From NCBI GenBank assembly GCA_964523575.1, contig CAZGAV010000084.1, positions 1 through 15,931 on the forward strand: 15,931 nt of DNA. The letters are read 5' to 3'. Origin of the DNA: DAOUTW01 sp964523575 (GTDB lineage: Bacteria > Zixibacteria > MSB-5A5 > GN15 > JAAZOE01). The position numbers were made by a program, and so were the translations under genes. The first letter of the stretch is position 1; each line of letters starts with the position of its first letter. The notes under the pieces were generated by a model that worked only from the letters and a program-made list of their open reading frames with translations, did no database searches and had not been told where the DNA came from. This document shows positions 14,001 through 15,931 of this stretch, piece after piece.

Positions 14001-14131
14001 ACGCCAACGGCGACTGCCAGGCCAACGTCGGAGACGCGGTGTACATCATCAACTACGTCTTTAAGAGCGGTCCGCCGCCGCCGGATTGCGATACTTGGGT
14101 CGCCGGTTGCGGTCAGCCGATCGTAAAATAG
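11081..14131 (+). CDS. Large secreted protein with propeller, Ig-like and dockerin domains
   Basis: About 1016 residues as assembled, with 34 unknown residues from an assembly gap. A signal peptide (1 to about 26, ending SASMIYA-A) directs export. Residues about 75-480 look like a sialidase-type beta-propeller, including an Asp-box-like STNQGAEW (near 254-262) and WSS/YYK strands. Residues about 500-610 resemble an immunoglobulin-like module (ISLEPTQFLDPIHTFPDSELTVTLKIGNIGN...). A Cys-containing beta-rich region (about 615-930) follows. Two dockerin-type calcium-binding repeats end the protein, at about 938-966 and 973-1001, each with D-x-N-x-D...D spacing and the tail AVYxINYVFKSGP. The final residues are Cys-rich. 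No sialidase catalytic set could be confirmed because the gap falls in the propeller. Function is likely surface binding or degradation of a glycan or protein. Gene ends at TAG before a strong terminator. Confidence 0.85.
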   Translation: MRNKLSVVIFTVFLLGLFVSASMIYAADNLHPKTTFNPERAPKFMIPFERPSAMHSQTESQIPLNLRDRPPTNSPGNIAGLTTYDYQHNGSMGRQVAINPDAGYVFIVWMAQDDWTIPGNRSIXXXXXXXXXXXXXXXXXXXXXXXXXXXXXXXXXXTIWPIIAVHDGDSSNVTEDVIYVLSHVFEGSEDMIMYRGVGTPPVWDNGQYIETVTDLSYTIVPDANSDKVAVVYTDDRNGLSEGEGSQTDLDVYYKLSTNQGAEWGTPVCVSNYSEDDDSLWRAYTDVSAVITPDGFIHVVAPVRELRSQSSYENYKSRLVHWDVELATGAVSKASVIDEARYTMQLAPNRPCDPDAWNLYIAKPSVSYCDGKLYALYTKFGDDNEPNALNDCSHASFANGELYLAGSDTYLGAALGRTWDTSWNITQTRTPLCDSGLCESDHWSSMARYGFAYGDETVSDTLDIMYINDKDAGGIPQGSGTWTENNVMHYRFACRPVAHIPKISLEPTQFLDPIHTFPDSELTVTLKIGNIGNEVMHIAEVSAVDEGDGTNWINLGSFSATVDPNDFTLINITLNYNTVLSTGPDPAGYDASIKIDHDAPSDVDYVPIHLTVASDFNMPEDTVLNTTCKSLQVFNTARLGGDTEFHSLDIPGDCDSVDNSPNSATYLYDGSPMIAWNNGSENLAYTTVFTQDFTENGTFRPQSKLNFYAETDYNMAVCTVTTTDSLYGVAIALYAPTDGVNCFIIGEYTFFNWNPVRDASEVYLGFMTDWDIPSDNSVDNGSGTATGVDGLYKTMWQFGADYGADNESACPGQIVETDRLGGVAIFKGPDPGEAPLLNAWAAENAPYQLGSGFDKEYLYTQMSTLSGYHPFTGDSLIDLHTGMTFAKVDMTAKASYRYVLGLVTTNQGESDYLAQVEQARAWAVAKGLIVDFVCDCTPGDANHDTQVNVGDAVYMINYVFKSGPSPSPYAICSGDANGDCQANVGDAVYIINYVFKSGPPPPDCDTWVAGCGQPIVK
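11452..11551. other. Assembly gap of 100 N inside the dockerin protein gene
   Basis: Exactly 100 unknown bases interrupt the propeller region after residue about 123. The reading frame continues across it at the printed length, which has a one-in-three chance of being coincidental. The true length is unknown because 100 N is a common placeholder, so any residue numbering after this point is approximate. Confidence 0.95.
13892..14083 (+). repeat. Tandem dockerin-repeat coding units
   Basis: Two coding units 105 bases apart begin at 13892 and 13997. Each encodes GDAN-x-D-x-Q-x-NVGDAVY-x-INYVFKSGP. Identity is high at the protein level (15 or more of about 20 residues in the core), while the DNA differs mostly at third codon positions. 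They are therefore an old, selected duplication, not a recent one. Confidence 0.8.
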
Positions 14132-14158
14132 CGTATTGACGCATAATCTCTATTGCCA

Positions 14159-14190
14159 AACCTGCCTGTCGAAAGACAGGCAGGTTTTTT
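14159..14190 (+). terminator. Rho-independent terminator of the dockerin protein gene
   Basis: A perfect 10-bp stem (CCTGCCTGTC 14161-14170 with GACAGGCAGG 14175-14184) is closed by a GAAA tetraloop and followed by six T residues (14185-14190). AA before and TT after can extend the stem. It lies 30 bases after the stop codon and separates this gene from lepA. Confidence 0.93.
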
Positions 14191-14235
14191 ATTTGAACCC
14201 GAATCCGAAAAGATGCCCCCAGACCATACAATTCT

Positions 14236-14264
14236 TTGACAGCCGAAGGCTTTTGTAATATATT
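14236..14264 (+). promoter_or_regulatory. Sigma70-like promoter of lepA
   Basis: TTGACA (14236-14241) and TATATT (14259-14264) are exactly 17 bases apart. Transcription would start near 14271, about 27 nt before the ATG at 14298. It lies just downstream of the dockerin terminator, so lepA is probably transcribed independently. Confidence 0.75.
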
Positions 14265-14297
14265 GGCGCACCCCGCGACAACGGGACAGAAACCTTA

Positions 14298-15931
14298 ATG
14301 GATGGACAGATGAGCCAGGAATCGATCAGGAATTTTTGTATTATCGCCCATATCGACCACGGGAAGTCAACTCTGGCGGACCGCCTTTTGGAGGCGACCC
14401 GAGCCCTCCAGGAACGCCAGATGACTAACCAGACGCTGGACGATATGGACCTCGAACGGGAGCGCGGCATCACCATCAAATCGCATGCCATCCGTTTCAA
14501 TTATTCGGCCGATGACGGNNNNNNNNNNNNNNNNNNNNNNNNNNNNNNNNNNNNNNNNNNNNNNNNNNNNNNNNNNNNNNNNNNNNNNNNNNNNNNNNNN
14601 NNNNNNNNNNNNNNNNNNGTGGCCGAAGAGATCATGGCCCTGCTCGGTTGTTCCCGCGAAGAAGTTCTGGCCTGTTCGGCCAAACAGGGAATCGGCATCC
14701 ATGATTTGCTGGAGGCGATCGTCAACCGGATACCGCCGCCCAAAGGCAATCCCGAGGCGCCCCTGCGAGCCATGATTTTCGATTCCGTCTATGATCCCTA
14801 CAAAGGCACTTCCGGCTATATCAGGATTATCGACGGCTCCATGCGCAAGGGAATGGTCATCAAATTCATGTCGCACGGCAAGGAGTACGAGGTGGACGAG
14901 GTCGGGTTCCGGCTGTTGAAATATTTTCCGACATCCACCCTCGACACCGGCCAGGTCGGTTATTTCTTCGCCGGCATCAAACAAGTCGCCGATACTCAGG
15001 TGGGCGACACCATTACCGACGCCGCCCGGCCGGCCGATAAGCCTTTGCCGGGATACGTGAAAATAAAACCGATGGTCTTTGCGGGAATCTATCCGGCCGT
15101 GGCCGAGGATTATACCCAATTGCGCGAGGCGCTGGAAAAATTGAAACTCAATGACGCCTCACTCGATTTCACCCCCGAGACCTCGGCGGCTCTCGGGTTC
15201 GGATTCCGCTGTGGTTTCCTGGGCCTCCTGCACATGGAAATTATCACCGAGCGTCTGGCCCGCGAGTACAATCAGTATATCATCAACACCGTCCCCAACG
15301 TCGAGTATCACGTGACGACCAAAACCGGGACTCAGGTCCGGGTCGATTCACCGTCGCAATTGCCCTCGGCGGGAGAAATCGAGCTGGTCGAGGAGCCGGT
15401 GGTGGACAGCCAGATTATCACGCCGCCCGAATATATTGGCAATATCATGAAGCTGGCCAGCGAGCGCCGCGGCCAGTACAAAAACACGGAATATCTCAGC
15501 ACTACCCGGGCCAACCTGTCGTTTGCCTTTCCTCTGGCCGAGGTCATATTCGATTTTCACGACAAGCTCAAATCGATCACCCGGGGATACGCCTCGTTTG
15601 ATTATTCCATCCCCTTCTATCAGCCGTCCAAGCTGGTCAAGCTCGATATTCTGGTCAATTCCGATCCGGTTGACGCCCTGTCGGTCATCATCCATCACGA
15701 GAAAGCCTTTTATTACGGCCGAGCATTATGCGAGAAACTGCAGACTTTAATTCCCCGGCAACTATTCGAAGTCGTCATACAAGCGGCTATAGGCAACAAG
15801 ATCATTTCCCGTTCGGTGGTGCGGCCGTTGCGCAAGAATGTCACGGCCAAATGTTACAACGGCGATATCACCCGCAAGCGAAAACTTCTGGAGCGTCAGA
15901 AAAAGGGTAAGAAGCGGATGAAGCAGATCAG
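14298..15931 (+). CDS. lepA: Elongation factor 4 (LepA), 3' end beyond window
   Basis: This translational GTPase acts on stalled or mistranslocated ribosomes. The P-loop AHIDHGKST follows IRNFCII, and DMDLERERGITIK is the switch I region. The G3 DTPGH and G4 NKxD motifs fall in an assembly gap. After the gap come VAEEIMALLGCSREEVLACSAKQG, IPPPKGNPEAPL, the domain II/III block GFGFRCGFLGLLHMEII, and the LepA-specific C-terminal block LRKNVTAKCYNGDITRKRKLLERQKKGKKRMKQ. The protein is open at the window edge; by comparison with E. coli LepA (about 599 residues, from memory) roughly 25-30 residues are missing. The start is either ATG 14298 or ATG 14310 (MSQESIRNF), the latter matching the common family N-terminus. 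Neither has a strong ribosome-binding site. Confidence 0.95.
   Translation, partial: MDGQMSQESIRNFCIIAHIDHGKSTLADRLLEATRALQERQMTNQTLDDMDLERERGITIKSHAIRFNYSADDXXXXXXXXXXXXXXXXXXXXXXXXXXXXXXXXXXVAEEIMALLGCSREEVLACSAKQGIGIHDLLEAIVNRIPPPKGNPEAPLRAMIFDSVYDPYKGTSGYIRIIDGSMRKGMVIKFMSHGKEYEVDEVGFRLLKYFPTSTLDTGQVGYFFAGIKQVADTQVGDTITDAARPADKPLPGYVKIKPMVFAGIYPAVAEDYTQLREALEKLKLNDASLDFTPETSAALGFGFRCGFLGLLHMEIITERLAREYNQYIINTVPNVEYHVTTKTGTQVRVDSPSQLPSAGEIELVEEPVVDSQIITPPEYIGNIMKLASERRGQYKNTEYLSTTRANLSFAFPLAEVIFDFHDKLKSITRGYASFDYSIPFYQPSKLVKLDILVNSDPVDALSVIIHHEKAFYYGRALCEKLQTLIPRQLFEVVIQAAIGNKIISRSVVRPLRKNVTAKCYNGDITRKRKLLERQKKGKKRMKQI
14519..14618. other. Assembly gap of 100 N inside lepA
   Basis: Exactly 100 unknown bases fall between SADDG and VAEEI of LepA. 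By comparison with E. coli LepA recalled from memory, about 74 residues (about 220 bases) belong there, so the placeholder is too short by roughly 120 bases. The flanking frames agree at the printed length. Confidence 0.95.

Noticed and set aside
13892..14083. Recent tandem duplication of DNA at the dockerin repeats
   Set aside because: The units match in protein but differ at many third codon positions, so they are an old domain duplication.

Overview
Organism and data type. The window looks like a scaffolded draft or metagenome-assembled genome of a Gram-negative bacterium of the FCB group. Candidatus Zixibacteria is my best guess, made from memory of family resemblance and not from a search. 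The reasons are: a secreted beta-propeller protein ending in two dockerin-type repeats (GDANxD..VNVGDAVYxINYVFKSGP style); a secreted protein of the FCB-type family usually labelled 'asparagine synthetase B'; a HEAT-repeat/cyclophilin lipoprotein; several signal peptides and lipoboxes; and gene-poor stretches holding widely dispersed palindromic repeats. Two runs of exactly 100 N are placeholder assembly gaps. Layout. 1-254: non-coding DNA with consecutive strong hairpins and two copies of a palindromic repeat. 255-1343 (-): beta-propeller lipoprotein with a near-consensus promoter. 1344-2083: 740 bp without a convincing gene, made largely of at least four dispersed repeat modules. 2084-3355 (+): secreted 'asparagine synthetase B'-labelled protein. 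3512-4171 (+): ERCC4-fold/HhH protein whose nuclease residues look lost. 4168-7333 (-): compact rfbA-rfbC-rfbB-rfbD operon for dTDP-L-rhamnose-type sugar synthesis, with overlapping genes. 7553-10804 (-): second operon, with a HEAT-cyclophilin lipoprotein, a secreted LolA-like protein and an adenosine-specific-kinase family protein, all overlapping. 11081-14131 (+): large dockerin protein, followed by a textbook terminator. 14298-end (+): lepA (EF-4), cut by the window end. How the genes work together. The rfb genes make an activated deoxysugar for surface polysaccharide. The HEAT-cyclophilin lipoprotein and its LolA-like partner probably act on envelope protein folding or trafficking. The propeller and dockerin proteins are surface or secreted. 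lepA is a core translation factor. Five promoter-like sites are good or fair (upstream of the lipoprotein gene, rfbA, the dockerin gene, lepA and, more weakly, the HEAT gene). Three share the -10 hexamer TATATT. I found no CRISPR array, tRNA, rRNA, transposase or phage gene. The most unusual items are the apparently catalytically dead ERCC4 protein, the repeat mosaic around the propeller lipoprotein (including a compensatory base-pair change between two repeat copies), and the hairpin cluster at the left edge.
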